Source: Vibrio sp. ED004
GTDB taxonomy: Bacteria > Pseudomonadota > Gammaproteobacteria > Enterobacterales > Vibrionaceae
DNA length: 64,000 nt
NCBI RefSeq assembly: GCF_023206395.1
Contig: NZ_CP066150.1
Span: forward strand, 930,001-994,000
Direction: 5' to 3'
Part shown: positions 36,153 through 46,379 of the stretch, one piece after another
How the letters are laid out: every line of letters begins with the position of its first letter
Position numbering within the stretch: the first letter of the stretch is position 1
The notes under the pieces: model-generated
Told to the model about the DNA's origin: nothing
Databases searched by the model: none
Seen by the model: the letters and a program-made list of their open reading frames with translations, nothing else
Made by a program: the position numbers and the translations under genes

Positions 36153-36221
36153 GCCGTATACGAGGTCCGTACGTACGGTTCTGTGAGAGGGATGAGGCGG
36201 TAACGCCTCACCCTACTCGAT
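36151..36221 (+). ncRNA. Group II intron domains V and VI
   Basis: Domain V: GAGCCGTATACGAGG...ACGTACGGTTC with the usual 34-nt hairpin shape. Domain VI: stem TGAGGCG-GTAA-CGCCTCA with outer pairs AGGG/CCCT and GAG/CTC and a single bulged A at 36215, the lariat branch point. The 3' splice site is expected after GAT at 36221. Confidence 0.88.
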
Positions 36222-36258
36222 GTTTTACACGCTAACCGAAACTAAATCGGGTTAGGTA

Positions 36259-37845
36259 TTAAGCGATGCCTTGATCTCTTGCCATCTGCTTCGCGATCTT
36301 CGGTGCGTGCCATAAACACGGCAGCAAGATGAAGGATACAGGAACGGCTGTAATCACAATGAATGACTGTAGCGCAGATATGCCACCAGAGCCCATCGAG
36401 ATAAGTGCAATAGCTACCGCACCCATGATGATACCCCAAAAGGTACGCACTGCTGCATTCGGCTCTGTTGTGCCAGTCATTACTACACTGATTGTGTAAG
36501 TCATTGAGTCACCTGTCGTCACGATGAATGTGGTCGTCAGGATAAGGAACAGAATCGCAATCAGAGTAGGGAACGGCAGTTGCGCAGTAATTGCTAGAAG
36601 AACTGCTGGAAGGTTGAACCCTTCGAACGCGCTAGAAATCACACCTGGGTTCTCTAGTTCAAACGCTAAACCACTACCACCGACGATGCTGAACCAGAAA
36701 CACGTCACAAGTGGTGCAACGATGCTAATAGAAACGATCATTTGGCGAATGGTACGGCCACGTGAGATACGAGCAATAAAGATGGCCATCATCGGACCAT
36801 AGCCTAAGAACCAGCCCCAGAAGAATACTGTCCAGCCACCTAGCCACGCCGTATCTTGGCGGTAAAGTGCCATTGGGATGAAGTTATCAACCATTTCGCC
36901 CATGCCTTGTAGATAACCGTCAACGATGAAGCTCGTTGGGCCTACTAGAAGGATGTAGCCGATTAGGCACACAGACAAGATGATGTTGTAACGGCTAACC
37001 AGTTGGATGCCCTTGTTCACGCCACTTAATGCAGACAATGTGTACATTGCGATTGCAAAAAGGATAACCACGCTTTGAGTTGCAAAGCTGTCTGAAATAC
37101 CAAACAGTTCGCTCAATGCGTAGCTGATTTGTAGGCCAAGGAAACCGATAGGGCCGATAGTACCTGCGGCAACAGCAACAATGCTGCATGCGTCGACTAC
37201 GTTACCCACCCAGCTGTTGATTGCCTTGTCGCCAAGTACAGGGTAAAGCAGAGTGCGAGGCTTAAGAGGAAGACCTTTGTCGTAATGCAGGTGCATTAAC
37301 ACGATAGAAGACAAGCCACCTAAGATTGCCCATGCAAGGAAACCCCAGTGCATGAAAGATTGTGATAGAGCGTTAAACGCCATCGCTTGAGGATCAGCGT
37401 TGCCATAAAGTGGCGGAGCTGAAACAAAGTGAGCAATAGGCTCTGCTGCTGCCCAGAACACACCGCCGCCAGCTAGCAGCGTACATAGGACGATAGACAT
37501 CCATTTAAAGGTGGTCATTTCAGGAAGGGCAAGCGTTCCTAAACGAACGTGGCCTGTACGTCCTAGTGCAAGCACTAAGCCGATAATGAAGTTGAGTAGT
37601 AATAGGACTTGCCAGAAAGCACCGAACCACTTAGTTGAGTAACTAAAGCCGATGTTAACAAGTTCGGACAACACGGAGGTGTTGGTGAAAGCGAGGATGA
37701 CAAAGAGGGTTAAAAAACTGCCACTAAGCCAAAAGACTGGGTTTCCGAGTTCCAGTTTTTCACCCAAAGATTGAGCTTTATTGAAATCGATAGAAGTAGA
37801 TTCTGCGTTGATGTTTTCGTTGGCGACTTGCGTCAAGTTGGACAT
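36259..37845 (-). CDS. BCCT-family transporter (betaine/carnitine/choline type)
   Basis: A 528-aa sodium- or proton-coupled carrier with about twelve TM segments. Landmarks: GNPVFWLSGSFLTLFVILAF (TM1 region), FWAAAEPIAHF, GWTVFFWGWFLGYGPMMAIF (a variant of the BCCT signature) and ISRGRTIRQMI. Expected substrates are quaternary ammonium osmolytes such as glycine betaine or DMSP, but this member is diverged in the signature and the substrate is unsure. The frame is open to 37893; I choose the ATG at 37845 (MSNLTQVANEN) because family members start near here. A weak hairpin lies at 36232-36255 after the stop. Confidence 0.88.
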   Translation of the reverse strand: MSNLTQVANENINAESTSIDFNKAQSLGEKLELGNPVFWLSGSFLTLFVILAFTNTSVLSELVNIGFSYSTKWFGAFWQVLLLLNFIIGLVLALGRTGHVRLGTLALPEMTTFKWMSIVLCTLLAGGGVFWAAAEPIAHFVSAPPLYGNADPQAMAFNALSQSFMHWGFLAWAILGGLSSIVLMHLHYDKGLPLKPRTLLYPVLGDKAINSWVGNVVDACSIVAVAAGTIGPIGFLGLQISYALSELFGISDSFATQSVVILFAIAMYTLSALSGVNKGIQLVSRYNIILSVCLIGYILLVGPTSFIVDGYLQGMGEMVDNFIPMALYRQDTAWLGGWTVFFWGWFLGYGPMMAIFIARISRGRTIRQMIVSISIVAPLVTCFWFSIVGGSGLAFELENPGVISSAFEGFNLPAVLLAITAQLPFPTLIAILFLILTTTFIVTTGDSMTYTISVVMTGTTEPNAAVRTFWGIIMGAVAIALISMGSGGISALQSFIVITAVPVSFILLPCLWHAPKIAKQMARDQGIA

Positions 37846-38296
37846 TATTTCTTCGCTATATTTGGCTCTTTCAAGCCTATGTATTTCTCCCACACTCGCA
37901 TAGAAATGTGAGGCTCGTCAAAAAAGCCGCCGATACTAACACATTTGTTATCAAAAAGTGGGCGAATTCTAAAAAGAACATCAAATCGCCTATAAATCTC
38001 TACTTTTTGGTTAGATTTAATGCGAATTTTTTTCTCAAACCTGAGTTACATTTCCGATTTTTGAGACATTATTTTTTAGCTTTCCGAAATAAATTAATAT
38101 TAGTTGTTGGTGCAAAATAAGTGTCGACTCATTGCATGCTATAAACAAATTAATGCGAGTCATTTTATAAATACTGAATATTTTAGGTGTTTAATTGGCG
38201 CTGTTACCTACAGTTGTTTTGCGAAGAGATTTAAGTGGTTAGGAAAATGCCATTTAGATTAAACATCTTGAAACAACAACTTAAGGGATAGCTAAC
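37846..38296. other. 451-bp region between divergent BCCT and chitinase genes
   Basis: A/T-rich, no gene seen. It should hold both promoters. I found no clear CRP site. The chitinase RBS AAGGG lies 9 nt before its ATG. Confidence 0.4.
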
Positions 38297-41200
38297 ATGC
38301 ACCTAAACCAAGGAAGAGTGGCCAAGAAGGTTTTTACACTCAGTACTCTCACCGCGTCATGCTTAATGGCGTTCAACAGTTATGCGGCTGTTGATTGTTC
38401 AACGTTAGAAACGTGGGATTCTGCCACGGTTTACACCGGTGGTGATCAGGTTTCACATGACGGCAGCGCGTACTCAGCGAATTACTGGAATCAAAACAAC
38501 AACCCGAACCAATTTGAAGGTGATTACGCACAGTGGAAAAAACTGGATGTGTGTAGCGGTAATGGAGGTGGTGGTACACCAAACGAAGCACCAACGGCTT
38601 CATTAACAACGCCTACAGCATCAGATGTGATTGTTGAAGGCGACAATGTCGTATTAAGCGCAACAGCACTGGACGCTGATGGTAGTGTTGCTTCCGTAGA
38701 ATTCTTTGTTGATGGTTCTTCGGTCGCGGTTGTGACAGCGGCACCATTTGAAGCAACGTGGGCTGCAACGTCGGGTAACCATCAGGTTTCTGTTGTCGCG
38801 ACAGACAACGAAGGTGCGGCAAGCCTTGCTAGTGAAGTTTCAGTGGTTGTTGATTCAGCTATGCCAGGAAATGAAGCACCGACAGTTTCGGTTGCGCTTT
38901 CAGCAGCTTCGGTCGATGTTGGTGGTGTAGTAACGCTTACCGCAACAGCAGCAGACAGCGATGGCACGGTTGATAAAGTAGATTTCTATGTGGCAGGCGC
39001 TCTTATTGGCACAGCTGCAACTAACCCTTACACGCTTGATTACACAACCACTCAAGCGGGTTCTTTAGCGGTTTACGCAAAAGAGACTGACAATCAAGGC
39101 GCAACGACAGATTCAGCGCTGGCTTCTTTGACGGTGAATGGAACACCAACGGTGAGCACATGTCGCCCTGATGGCTTGTATCAAACGCAAGGCATCGATG
39201 TCCCTTACTGTACGATTTACGATGATGAAGGCCGTGAGAAAATGGGTGCGGATCACCCACGTCGTGTAATTGGTTACTTCACAAGCTGGCGCGCCGGGGA
39301 TGACCCACAAGCCGCTTACCTAGTAAATGACATCCCTTGGGAACAACTTACACACATTAACTACGCGTTCGTGAGCATCGGTTCAGACGGCAAAGTAAAT
39401 GTGGGCGATGTAAACGATCCTAACAACGCAGCGGTAGGTAAAGAGTGGCCGGGCGTGGAAGTTGATCCTGCATTAGGTTTTAAAGGTCACTTTGGTGCAC
39501 TCGCAACCGCGAAGAAAAAACACGGTGTTAAAACGTTAATCTCAATCGGTGGTTGGGCTGAAACAGGCGGTCACTTCGCGACTGACGGCAGCCGAGTGGC
39601 TGATGGTGGTTTCTACACCATGACGACAAATGCTGACGGTTCTATCAACCATCAAGGTATCGAAACATTCGCGACTTCAGCGGTTGAAATGCTTCGTAAA
39701 TACCAGTTCGACGGCCTAGATATTGACTACGAATACCCAACCTCAATGGCGGGTGCTGGTAACCCATACGACAAAGACTTCATGGAACCACGTCGTCAGT
39801 ATCTATGGGCATCTTACCAAGTGTTGATGAAAGTGCTGCGTGAGAAGCTTGATGTGGCGTCTGCTGAAGATGGCAATCATTACATGTTAACAATCGCTGC
39901 TCCTTCTTCTGGCTACCTATTGCGCGGTATGGAAACATTTGATGTCACCAAGTACCTCGATTACGTAAACATCATGTCTTACGACCTTCACGGTGCCTGG
40001 AACGATCACGTTGGTCATAACGCTGCTTTGTTTGATACAGGTAAAGATTCAGAGCTAGCACAATGGAACGTTTACGGCACTGCGGCTTACGGTGGCATCG
40101 GTTATCTGAACACGGATTGGGCTTACCATTACTTCCGTGGTTCTATGCCAGCAGGTCGTATTAACATCGGTGTGCCTTACTACACGCGTGGTTGGCAAGG
40201 TGTAACGGGTGGCGAAAATGGTCTTTGGGGGCGAGCTGCGCTACCAAATCAATCTGAATGTGCGGCGGGTACAGGCGAAGGCGAGAAGAACAACTGTGGT
40301 CATGGCGCAATTGGTATCGACAACATGTGGCATGATACCGATCCGAAAGGCAACGAGATGGGCGCGGGTTCAAACCCAATGTGGCACGCGAAGAACCTAG
40401 AGAAAGGTATTTGGGGTTCTTATGCGGATGCTTACAAACTTGATCCGGTCAACGATCCAACGGATGTTCTAACGGGTACTTACACGCGTAACTACGACAG
40501 TGTGGCGGTTGCGCCTTGGCTGTGGAATGCAGAGAAGGGCGTATTCCTTTCTACGGAAGATAAACAGTCTATCGATGTGAAAGCGGACTACGTTATCGAT
40601 AAAGAAATCGGCGGCATTATGTTCTGGGAACTAGCAGGGGATTATAACTGTTATGTACTCGATGCGAGCGGCAACCGAACTTCAATCGATACCACTGAGC
40701 AAGCATGTAACAGCGGTAACGGTGAGTTCCACATGGGTAACACAATGACGAAAGCTATCTACGATAAGTTTAAGTCTGCAACACCATATGGAAACAAAGT
40801 AGCGACGGGTGCTATCCCAACAGAAGCGCTCGATATTGCGGTATCGGTTGGTGGCTTCAAAGTCGGTGACCAAAACTACCCAATTAACCCTAAGATCACG
40901 TTCACGAACAACACAGGGCAAGCACTTCCGGGCGGAACTGAGTTCCAATTCGATATCCCAGTATCAGCTCCTGATAACGCGAAAGATCAATCGGGAGGTG
41001 GTTTGTCTGTGATTGCTTCAGGTCATACTCGTGCGGATAACATCGGCGGTCTAGACGGTACTATGCACCGCGTAGCGTTCACGTTACCTGCATGGGAAGA
41101 TCTTCCAGCCGGTGGTGTGTATGAGCTAGATATGGTGTATTACTTGCCAATTTCAGGCCCTGCAAACTATGCAGTGAGCGTGAATGGCGTCGATTATGCC

Positions 41201-41464
41201 TTTAGCTTTGAGCAACCAGACCTACCATTAGGTGATATCAGTTCAGGTGGCGGTAACCCTGGCGATGGTGGCACAAACCCGGGTACATGTGATACAGCTG
41301 GTTTAGCGGTTTACCCAGACTTACCTCAGAAAGATTGGGCGGGTAACCCAAGCCATGCAAACACTGGCGACCAAGTGGTTCATAACGGTAGTATTTACCA
41401 AGCGAACTGGTGGACAAGTTCTGAACCGGGTAGTGATGGTAGCTGGACTCAGGTTTGTTCTTAA
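38297..41464 (+). CDS. Secreted multidomain GH18 chitinase
   Basis: A 1055-aa chitinase. Order of parts: signal peptide (1-30, ends NSYA), chitin-binding CBM5/12 domain (33-86, [19 protein letters not shown]), two Ig-like spacer domains (about 97-186 and 193-281), GH18 catalytic domain (about 322-790) with the catalytic [11 protein letters not shown] motif (general acid E479), a further beta-sandwich region, and a second CBM5/12 at the C-terminus ([17 protein letters not shown]). Hydrolyses beta-1,4-GlcNAc linkages outside the cell. It is longer than the familiar 850-aa vibrio ChiA because of the added Ig repeats and second binding module. Monocistronic, with a strong terminator. Confidence 0.93.
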   Translation: MHLNQGRVAKKVFTLSTLTASCLMAFNSYAAVDCSTLETWDSATVYTGGDQVSHDGSAYSANYWNQNNNPNQFEGDYAQWKKLDVCSGNGGGGTPNEAPTASLTTPTASDVIVEGDNVVLSATALDADGSVASVEFFVDGSSVAVVTAAPFEATWAATSGNHQVSVVATDNEGAASLASEVSVVVDSAMPGNEAPTVSVALSAASVDVGGVVTLTATAADSDGTVDKVDFYVAGALIGTAATNPYTLDYTTTQAGSLAVYAKETDNQGATTDSALASLTVNGTPTVSTCRPDGLYQTQGIDVPYCTIYDDEGREKMGADHPRRVIGYFTSWRAGDDPQAAYLVNDIPWEQLTHINYAFVSIGSDGKVNVGDVNDPNNAAVGKEWPGVEVDPALGFKGHFGALATAKKKHGVKTLISIGGWAETGGHFATDGSRVADGGFYTMTTNADGSINHQGIETFATSAVEMLRKYQFDGLDIDYEYPTSMAGAGNPYDKDFMEPRRQYLWASYQVLMKVLREKLDVASAEDGNHYMLTIAAPSSGYLLRGMETFDVTKYLDYVNIMSYDLHGAWNDHVGHNAALFDTGKDSELAQWNVYGTAAYGGIGYLNTDWAYHYFRGSMPAGRINIGVPYYTRGWQGVTGGENGLWGRAALPNQSECAAGTGEGEKNNCGHGAIGIDNMWHDTDPKGNEMGAGSNPMWHAKNLEKGIWGSYADAYKLDPVNDPTDVLTGTYTRNYDSVAVAPWLWNAEKGVFLSTEDKQSIDVKADYVIDKEIGGIMFWELAGDYNCYVLDASGNRTSIDTTEQACNSGNGEFHMGNTMTKAIYDKFKSATPYGNKVATGAIPTEALDIAVSVGGFKVGDQNYPINPKITFTNNTGQALPGGTEFQFDIPVSAPDNAKDQSGGGLSVIASGHTRADNIGGLDGTMHRVAFTLPAWEDLPAGGVYELDMVYYLPISGPANYAVSVNGVDYAFSFEQPDLPLGDISSGGGNPGDGGTNPGTCDTAGLAVYPDLPQKDWAGNPSHANTGDQVVHNGSIYQANWWTSSEPGSDGSWTQVCS

Positions 41465-41587
41465 TTTAATGCTAACTAATCCATTTATAAACAATAGATC
41501 GCAGTAATAGCCAGTAAATACGAATGCTTTTAAGTCTATTTATCAGGGTTTTAGTGTAATTTAAGTCATCAACTTCAACGTAAAATT

Positions 41588-41620
41588 AAAACGCCGAACT
41601 GAATCCAGTTCGGCGTTTTT
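41588..41620 (+). terminator. Terminator of the chitinase gene
   Basis: A perfect 14-bp stem AAAACGCCGAACTG/CAGTTCGGCGTTTT with loop AATC and a T-run. Confidence 0.9.
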
Positions 41621-41759
41621 GCTTTAAGTCACAGATTGCGTATAGAAACCCTTAAAAATATCGACACTCGTTCAGTAAAAAATAAAACCATGATATAAAA
41701 CAGTCTGTATATAAGAGAAGTCACAGCGTTACCTAAAATTATAAATCTATGGGGTAATC

Positions 41760-43223
41760 TTGAAAGTCAGACGTAAATACATTCTTAGTTTTTCCATTGC
41801 GCTCGCCATTGTGTCGATGATTCTTTCGGCCTTTCAATTTAACCGAACTGAAAGGTCACTGTTGGAATCCAACCAGCTATTTTTTCGAACGATTGTGAAT
41901 GCGAGTTACGATATTGTCGACACAACAGTTAATGAGGCGATAAAGACATATCTCAAAGGAATTACCGATACCGTTGCGTCCCATGTATGGCATGCCACTC
42001 CGGAACAAGAAATTGAACAAGTAAGCCAGATCGCCAGTGAACTGCACATTGGACAATCAGGTTATATCTATTTGATGTCACCACAAGGCGTTCACCTCTA
42101 CCATCCTTTCTTGCAAGGCAAGAAGCGCGGGCATCTTACTCATATCCAAAAACAGCTCAGTATCGACTCTGGTATGATCGAGTACTTTCACGCTAATCCT
42201 CATGAGATAAGTCGGCGTGCAAAAGTTGCCTATTCGATGACGCTACCGAGTGGCAATACTTTGGTCGCGACGACCTATAAAGAAGAATTGATGTATTTGG
42301 TCGATCTTGAAGGCTTAAAAGACAAGCTGAGAAAGTACGCGTTCGGTGATAGCGGATATGTGTACATTATTGATCTTCAGGGTAACTTAGTGCTTCATCC
42401 TGATTATGAACACAAGTCATTGAAAGCCTTGGTCGGCTACTCGTCGGAACTGCTAATTGACCGAATCGCAACCAAGCCAGAAGGTCACTTTAGCTATTCA
42501 ATTTCCAGTGACAATGGTACGACCAACAAAAACGTCTTCTATAAGTTTTACCCCTATCTGAATTGGGTCATTTCCGCGGGTATTTTAGAGCAGGAGCTCA
42601 ATAGAAATCATAGTTTGCTGTTCATTAGTTTGATGGCTTTAGTCGTGAGCCTATTGAGCATTACCATCGTGTTGGTGCTTTACCTGCGGCATCGTCATCT
42701 CAAAATCTTGGATGTTGCGAGCCTCGATTACCTCACTGGTCTTCCTAGCCGACGGAGTTTTATCGAGCAGTTAAAGCTGAAAATTGCTCAAAGGTCGCCT
42801 TATCCGCTAACAAATGTCGGTGTCACTTTGCTTGATATTGACCATTTCAAACGGGTGAACGATCAATATGGTCATGCTCAAGGCGATAGGGTTATCTGTG
42901 AGGTCGCAAAATCACTGAAGAGATTTGTTAATCGTCGTCGCTTGATTGCACGCTATGGCGGTGAAGAGTTTATTTTGGTGACGTTTGATTGTGATGAGCG
43001 TGAGTTATTCGAATTGTCTGAGGAACTAAGACGAAGTGTAGAGCAACTGCAAGGTTTGGTGTCACCCGTCACAATCAGTGCTGGCTGTTGTCACGATCGA
43101 GCGCTCACTGATATTGAAACAGCGATCGATAAAGCTGACAAAGCGCTTTATCAAGCAAAAGAGAGAGGACGTAACAACACTCAGACGTATCAAAAGAACG
43201 ATTATCGCGTTGCTTATATGTGA
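41760..43223 (+). CDS. Membrane diguanylate cyclase with Cache-type sensor
   Basis: A 487-aa protein: TM1 (about 8-25), a periplasmic double-Cache-like sensor (about 30-280, with paired IGQSGYIYLM and FGDSGYVYII strands), TM2 (about 285-307), then a GGDEF domain (about 325-475) with an intact active site RYGGEEF. Makes c-di-GMP from GTP when the sensor binds an extracellular ligand. The product-inhibition RxxD site before GGEEF is absent (NRRR). The start is TTG at 41760 after GGGG. Its place next to a chitinase is probably coincidental. Confidence 0.9.
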   Translation: MKVRRKYILSFSIALAIVSMILSAFQFNRTERSLLESNQLFFRTIVNASYDIVDTTVNEAIKTYLKGITDTVASHVWHATPEQEIEQVSQIASELHIGQSGYIYLMSPQGVHLYHPFLQGKKRGHLTHIQKQLSIDSGMIEYFHANPHEISRRAKVAYSMTLPSGNTLVATTYKEELMYLVDLEGLKDKLRKYAFGDSGYVYIIDLQGNLVLHPDYEHKSLKALVGYSSELLIDRIATKPEGHFSYSISSDNGTTNKNVFYKFYPYLNWVISAGILEQELNRNHSLLFISLMALVVSLLSITIVLVLYLRHRHLKILDVASLDYLTGLPSRRSFIEQLKLKIAQRSPYPLTNVGVTLLDIDHFKRVNDQYGHAQGDRVICEVAKSLKRFVNRRRLIARYGGEEFILVTFDCDERELFELSEELRRSVEQLQGLVSPVTISAGCCHDRALTDIETAIDKADKALYQAKERGRNNTQTYQKNDYRVAYM

Positions 43224-43293
43224 TCAGTTGAAAGAATCGATGTATTCAAAGGCTGGAATATTGGAAATCATGCTCTTGAGAACGACAGACACA

Positions 43294-43329
43294 AAAAAGC
43301 CCAAATAGATCACTCTATTTGGGCTTTTT
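43294..43329. terminator. Bidirectional terminator
   Basis: A perfect 16-bp stem AAAAAGCCCAAATAGA/TCTATTTGGGCTTTTT with loop TCAC, between the cyclase gene and the convergent YgjV-like gene. Confidence 0.92.
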
Positions 43330-43358
43330 CAGAAATATTTGAAATGCTAATCGCTAAT

Positions 43359-43613
43359 TTAAGCTTTCGCTGCTTTCATCGCTTCCGTTTTTTTTTCCTT
43401 TTGCATTTTTGCAAGGAAGTAGATGTTTACACAAGCGATGAAACCGTTGGTCGCGACCACTGGCCATGCGTCAATCATAACGCCGTATGCTGTAAAGAGA
43501 GTACAGCCAATAAAGTTAAGGACACGCAGACGAACGATATCTTTCATTGTTAATGAAATTGCGACCATAATAGATGCCGCGTAACCTAAAATTTCAACCA
43601 TATTGAATTCCAT
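43359..43613 (-). CDS. YgjV-like small membrane protein
   Basis: An 84-aa, three-TM protein (EILGYAASIMVAISLTMKD, LRVLNFIGCTLFTAYGVMID, WPVVATNGFIACVNIYFLAK) similar to one half of YgjV/PQ-loop-type proteins. RBS GAGGG lies 7 nt before the ATG at 43613, fixing the start. Function unknown. Confidence 0.75.
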   Translation of the reverse strand: MEFNMVEILGYAASIMVAISLTMKDIVRLRVLNFIGCTLFTAYGVMIDAWPVVATNGFIACVNIYFLAKMQKEKKTEAMKAAKA

Positions 43614-43881
43614 TGTTTGACCCTCTTAAATTTGCCGATACTTTGTCGGTACCAATTCTTCTCTTCATGAGATGATTGAGGAAGCTCCGTGCCTCGAATG
43701 GTCTGGTTATGTTTAACGAGGTAGACTATACCAACTCTGTTTTTGTGATTAAACCCCCAAAACGGGCAGAAGTGAAGGTTAGCGATTACGCAAACGTTTA
43801 ATGACCTTTCTATTAACATAATTACTATTTATGTTGGGAGGCTAATTGGTATTTATTCTTATATAGGTAAGGAAGCCGCGA

Positions 43882-44472
43882 ATGATAAAACGATCCATTT
43901 GTGCAACAAAAAGCATAAAAAAAGCAGCGTTATTGGCTTTGATAGCGATTGGACTGACAGCATGTACCACACAAGAAATGCCGCCAACGCACAATTATGG
44001 TGTGGTCACCAGTGGTGATTTTGAGTTCATGGAACACGGAGTAACGACGTATTCGTGGCACCCTGAATCAGAGCAGGTTTATCTTTCTCAAAAATACGAT
44101 GAGACCGTAGTAACCGATCTAGTGCGTGATGCGATTGAAGTTCAACTCGCTACGAAAGGTTATCAACTGAATCAAAATGGTGCAGTTGGTGATGTTGTTG
44201 TCGGTTTTGGACTGGCCGAAGAATCAGAGTTAAATGATGACTCGATTTTCGATGCGATTAAGCTTTCAACAGGGGTGCTATTTTATGATGGTGACGGAAA
44301 AGTCGCCGAGAAAGGATCTCTGTACATTGCTTTTTTCGTACCTAACTCTCAGGTCGTACAATGGCAAGCATTGGCACAGTCTGGCATTCAACCTGATTTA
44401 GAGCCAAGCGAGAGCAAACAGCACATTACTGGCTTTGTTGAAATGTTATTTAGACGCATGCCTGAGCGATAG
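43882..44472 (+). CDS. DUF4136-type lipoprotein
   Basis: A 196-aa lipoprotein with lipobox LTAC (Cys 28) and a DUF4136-style body (YSWHPE, LVRDAIEVQLATKGYQL, GDVVVGFGLAEESEL). Members are outer-membrane-associated lipoproteins of unknown function. Monocistronic. It has an unusually long charged N-terminal region before the hydrophobic core. Confidence 0.8.
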   Translation: MIKRSICATKSIKKAALLALIAIGLTACTTQEMPPTHNYGVVTSGDFEFMEHGVTTYSWHPESEQVYLSQKYDETVVTDLVRDAIEVQLATKGYQLNQNGAVGDVVVGFGLAEESELNDDSIFDAIKLSTGVLFYDGDGKVAEKGSLYIAFFVPNSQVVQWQALAQSGIQPDLEPSESKQHITGFVEMLFRRMPER

Positions 44473-44650
44473 GATAAGGCGTTGGATGCATTCGTTGAGT
44501 CAATATTAGTTGTTGAAAATATGGTCAGATCGCAGATTATACTTTTTTATTTGTAACGATTGGTACAAATACGTAAAGCAACGTAAAGTTCGCGCTTCTT
44601 TTGCTAGCATTTGTCTATACTGCTCAAAACGTTAACTTAGGTTTGATTCA

Positions 44651-45835
44651 ATGAAACTGTTTTCCAAATACTCTCTCCCTCTATTAAGTATATTCATTGT
44701 AAGTAACGCAGCGATGTTAAGTAATACAGCTATCGCAGCACCTTCTATAGTGCCAAGCCCACCTAGCCTAGGCGCAAAAGGGTATGTGTTAATTGATTTT
44801 AATTCTGGTGATGTGCTGGTAGAAAAAAACGCACACACTAAGTTAAACCCAGCGAGTTTGACCAAACTGATGACCAGCTATGTGGCTGGGCAAGAGATGA
44901 AGCGAGGCAACATCTCTGCTGACGATCAGGTACGAATCAGTGAGAACGCGTGGGCGAAGAACTTCCCTGACTCTTCAAAAATGTTCATCGAAGTGAATAC
45001 CGATGTAGCAATGATGGACCTTTACCGCGGCTTGATTATTCAATCAGGTAACGATGCGAGTGTTGCGATTGCGGAACACGTTGCGGGCTCACAAGATGCA
45101 TTTGTGGATCTTATGAACTCTTGGGCAACATCTTTAAAATTAGAAAATACCCACTTTGCTAACGCGCATGGCTTAGACGCTGACGATCTTTATTCGACTC
45201 CTTACGATATTGCATTACTAGGTCGTGCGATTATTCGTGACTTACCGGATGTTTATGGCTTATACAGCGAACGTTCGTTCAGTTATAACGGCATCACACA
45301 ACACAACCGTAATGGCTTACTGCGTGATAGAAGCTTGACGGTTGATGGAATGAAAACGGGCTATACCTCTGGTGCTGGCTACAGTTTAGCGAGTTCGGCG
45401 ACACAAGGTGAGATGAGACTTATCGCGGTTGTTATGGGCGCATCAAGCGTTAAGAGCCGTGAGTCAGACAGTAAACAGTTGTTGAGCTATGGCTTCCGCT
45501 TCTTCGATACGCTAAACCCACATCAAGGTGGAGATGAAGTCGCTGAAGAGAAGGTATGGTTTGGTGCCAAAGATACATTGAAGCTGGGTGTTGCAGAAGA
45601 CACGTTTATCACACTGCCTAAATCAGACAGTAAAAAGCTAACGGCATCGATTGAGCTTGATTCTGAGTTGAAGGCACCGATTGCAGAAGGTCAAACACTA
45701 GGTGTGATTCATTACACAGTCGATGGTGAAGATGTGCAAACTCAGCCATTGATTGCGCTAGAGGCTGTTGAACAAGGTGGAATATTCAAACGTCTGATGG
45801 ATTACGTTAAGTTGTTTTTCGCGAGCCTATTCTAA
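44651..45835 (+). CDS. D-alanyl-D-alanine carboxypeptidase (PBP5/6 type)
   Basis: A 394-aa penicillin-binding protein with a signal peptide cleaved after AIAA (residue 30), catalytic SLTK (S69, K72), SGN (S132-N134) and KTG (K235-G237), followed by a C-terminal beta domain and a terminal amphipathic helix (FKRLMDYVKLFFASLF) that anchors PBP5/6 to the inner membrane. Trims the terminal D-Ala from peptidoglycan pentapeptides. It is not in the usual dacA setting (no rlpA or lipB beside it), so it may be a secondary paralog. Confidence 0.93.
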   Translation: MKLFSKYSLPLLSIFIVSNAAMLSNTAIAAPSIVPSPPSLGAKGYVLIDFNSGDVLVEKNAHTKLNPASLTKLMTSYVAGQEMKRGNISADDQVRISENAWAKNFPDSSKMFIEVNTDVAMMDLYRGLIIQSGNDASVAIAEHVAGSQDAFVDLMNSWATSLKLENTHFANAHGLDADDLYSTPYDIALLGRAIIRDLPDVYGLYSERSFSYNGITQHNRNGLLRDRSLTVDGMKTGYTSGAGYSLASSATQGEMRLIAVVMGASSVKSRESDSKQLLSYGFRFFDTLNPHQGGDEVAEEKVWFGAKDTLKLGVAEDTFITLPKSDSKKLTASIELDSELKAPIAEGQTLGVIHYTVDGEDVQTQPLIALEAVEQGGIFKRLMDYVKLFFASLF

Positions 45836-45866
45836 ATAGAGTCTTTACCGAGCTAAAAAATAAATT

Positions 45867-45907
45867 AATGGGTGTTGTGAGTGAATCATAGCGCCCATTG
45901 TTATTTC
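45867..45907 (+). terminator. Probable terminator of the carboxypeptidase gene
   Basis: An 8-bp stem AATGGGTG/CGCCCATT (one wobble) followed by GTTATTTC. Confidence 0.5.
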
Positions 45908-45999
45908 TACATCCATGAAAACACCGTCATCTACTTTCTTTATTAGCCGTAGCGGACGGTTTAGATTACTATACGCAAAATTTAGCAGTGTAGTCACTT

Positions 46000-46293
46000 A
46001 TGACCATAGAGATAAAGAACGTAACCGAACCTGAAGTAACTTGTGCCAATTGTCAGGCATGCTGTTGTCGTTTAGAGGTTATGATCATCACAGATACCGG
46101 CGTTCCTGAAGAGCATATTGCTTATGACGAGTGGGGCGGCGAGACCATGCTGAGATTAGACGATGGCTGGTGTTCGGCAGTTGATCGAGAAACACTGATG
46201 TGTACTATTTACGAAAACCGACCTTGGATCTGCCGTGAGTTCGAAATGGGCTCTTTTGAATGCGTTGAGCAACGTACAGATGTGATGGGCTAA
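46000..46293 (+). CDS. YkgJ-type cysteine-cluster protein
   Basis: A 97-aa protein with the zinc/iron-chelating cysteine cluster CANCQACCCR at residues 15-24 and further Cys in GWCSAV, MCTIYENRPWICREF and FECVEQ, the layout of the YkgJ (UPF0153) family. Function unknown. Single gene. Confidence 0.88.
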   Translation: MTIEIKNVTEPEVTCANCQACCCRLEVMIITDTGVPEEHIAYDEWGGETMLRLDDGWCSAVDRETLMCTIYENRPWICREFEMGSFECVEQRTDVMG

Positions 46294-46379
46294 GTACGTA
46301 CCATCTTAATGTTTGATTGGTCGTTTATAGAGGCTTGATGCGTTATTGATCGATTGGTTGATTGATTTCTGGTTGAGCT

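Larger units (their letters stand above)
32555..36221 (+). mobile_element. Group II intron, interrupted by IS66
   Basis: The 5' end is placed at GTTTG (32555), which opens a hairpin GTTTG..CCAGC-GAA-GCTGG-CAAAC, directly after the terminator; an exact GTGYG is not present, so this border is approximate. The 5' ribozyme portion runs to about 33287. Domain V is GAGCCGTAT...ACGTACGGTTC (36151-36184). Domain VI follows with a bulged adenosine at 36215 (between CCCT and CTC pairs), which predicts the 3' end at ...CTCGAT (36221). Without the IS66 element and one target copy the intron would be about 2.08 kb, normal for an ORF-bearing group II intron. Confidence 0.85.

Noticed and set aside
43586..43819. 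77-aa reverse open frame overlapping the YgjV-like start
   Set aside because: It overlaps the better supported gene with an RBS at 43613, has no RBS of its own and shows no recognisable features.
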